64,000 bases of DNA from JAJPKK01 sp963747835 (GTDB taxonomy: Bacteria; Pseudomonadota; Alphaproteobacteria; Rhizobiales; Xanthobacteraceae): assembly GCA_963747835.1 (NCBI GenBank), contig CAVVGO010000005.1, positions 992,001 to 1,056,000 of the forward strand. Reading direction: 5' to 3'. The position numbers and the translations under genes were made by a program. Shown in pieces: positions 63,270 to 64,000 of the stretch (within the stretch, counting starts at the first letter, position 1; every line of letters starts with the position of its first letter). Under the pieces are notes generated by a model, which did not search any database, was not told the origin of the DNA, and worked only from the letters and a program-made list of their open reading frames with translations.

Positions 63270-64000
63270 ATGACGTCGCCCGCTGTACGACAGGACGCTC
63301 CCCCCGCGGCGTCGGCGTTCCCCCCGCATCGCCCGGCGCCCCGCAAATCCGGAACGTGTCGCCGGGTTTGGCCTTTGCCGGGATGATTTCAAGGGGCTTG
63401 GACGGCAATCCCGCTTACGTCTACTCGGAGAATGGACAGTGGGAAGTCGTCCGGAATTCTACCACGTCTCAGATTGCGGGGTTTGTTCCGCTGAAGGACC
63501 TTCCCGAGTATCGGCTTGTCGCGACCGGCGACGGCACAGAGTGGCGACTCCTGGGCACTCAGGCTTTTTTCGAGAGGCAATCGCGTGCCGCAAGCCGGCC
63601 GTCCGAGCACCCGGATCGCGGGCAGGGCTGGCCGCCGGCAAAGTTTGACGGCCGATATTTGCTCGATGTGGAGGGAGCGCCGATCGGTGCTGTCACCAAA
63701 GTCAACAACGTACCCGTCAACGATATCGCCGACATAGAATTGAAAATCGCAGCGTATCAACCCGGCACCCTCGTGCAGTTCTCGGTAATGCACAACGACC
63801 GGGAGATCGTTGTCCCTCGGACGGTGGGAGCCCTCGATCAACCCTCCGCTCCGTCCTCCCACCATGCCTGCGCGGTCTCTGTCATTCAGCAAACCGACGG
63901 CAGAGCCTCCGTGCAACCTCAGGTGACCTGCTTTAGGGATGTGCAGAACCTGGGCCTCCTCAAAAAGGAGGTTACCCAATATTTCCAATCCTCCGGCTAT
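63270..64000 (+). CDS. Hypothetical protein with PDZ-like segment, partial (3' end outside window), frameshift in a C6 run
   Basis: ATG 63270 follows AAAGGAGATCAGATC, a strong ribosome site. The frame opens MTSPAVRQDAPPAASAFPP, then breaks in the C6 run at 63320-63325. One more C would join it to RNVSPGLAFAGMISRGLDGN, AYVYSENGQWEVVRNSTTSQ and onward, open to the window edge. Around residues 135-190, GRYLLDVEGAPIGAVTKVNN and VNDIADIELKIAAYQPGTLV look like a PDZ-type ligand-binding segment. Two Cys (HACAVSV, QVTCFRD) follow. No family assigned. Confidence 0.6.

Noticed and set aside
1..64000. CRISPR arrays, prophage modules, rRNA operons, intact IS transposases
   Set aside because: No regularly spaced direct repeats, phage structural genes, rRNA sequence or DDE transposase ORF was seen; the only mobile elements supported are the group II intron and the small fold-back repeats.

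Overview
The window is a GC-rich (low-to-mid 60s % by eye) chromosomal segment that reads as an alphaproteobacterium of the order Hyphomicrobiales, probably near Bradyrhizobium/Rhodopseudomonas. Reasons: a DUF768-type protein, duplicated branched-chain-amide/urea ABC systems, fold-back repeats of the kind seen between genes in that group, GTG/TTG starts, and autotransporter-type outer-membrane proteins. The taxonomic call is inference from gene content; no rRNA is present.

Layout. 1-6.2 kb: the end of a sensor histidine kinase, an exported ABM-domain protein and a Liv-type ABC transporter (livK-livH-livM-livG-livF) whose livM and livG reading frames are broken. 6.4-13.6 kb: single genes (exported protein, TIR-membrane protein, luciferase-like oxidoreductase, beta-hydroxyacid dehydrogenase, metallo-beta-lactamase hydrolase, VOC protein, phosphodiesterase). 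13.8-20.2 kb: an accessory patch with a group II intron set between the arms of a palindromic repeat, three copies of a ~95-bp MITE-like element, dodecin, a second lactonase-like hydrolase, a cupin remnant, a lipoprotein and a truncated autotransporter. 20.5-24.4 kb: an autotransporter-like protein, an ATP-grasp protein and a Nudix hydrolase.

24.8-33.4 kb (minus strand) is the most distinctive locus: a tightly overlapping seven-gene operon reading P450 - HlyD-like adaptor - ABC ATPase - ABC-2 permease - PlsC-type acyltransferase with an unknown C-terminal half - ketosynthase-like protein without the catalytic Cys - complete FabF-type ketosynthase. It looks like a pathway that makes, oxidises, acylates and exports a fatty-acyl or polyketide product.

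35.8-47.5 kb is a nitrogen-scavenging island: urtABCDE (urea/short-chain amide transporter), formamidase fmdA and the zinc-ribbon protein fmdB on the minus strand. Divergent from it lie an 1124-residue protein fusing an NCS1-type transporter to a hybrid histidine kinase, and a LuxR-type response regulator. A perfect 20-bp palindrome lies in the divergent intergenic region, so this looks like a self-contained substrate-sensing and uptake circuit.

48.3-64 kb: indolepyruvate oxidoreductase (iorA/iorB), a methyltransferase, an O-acetylhomoserine sulfhydrylase-type enzyme, a phospholipase D-like protein with a decayed neighbour, a class II aldolase and a TetR regulator/membrane-protein pair sharing inverted operator copies, a chimeric HD/ASCH relic next to tRNA-Gln(CTG), a DUF3891 protein, a periplasmic-binding-like protein and a partial exported protein.

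Sequence quality matters here. At least ten otherwise conserved genes carry single-base frame disruptions without nonsense codons, one of them in a C6 run. Many of the 'pseudogene' calls may therefore be sequencing or assembly indels rather than true decay.
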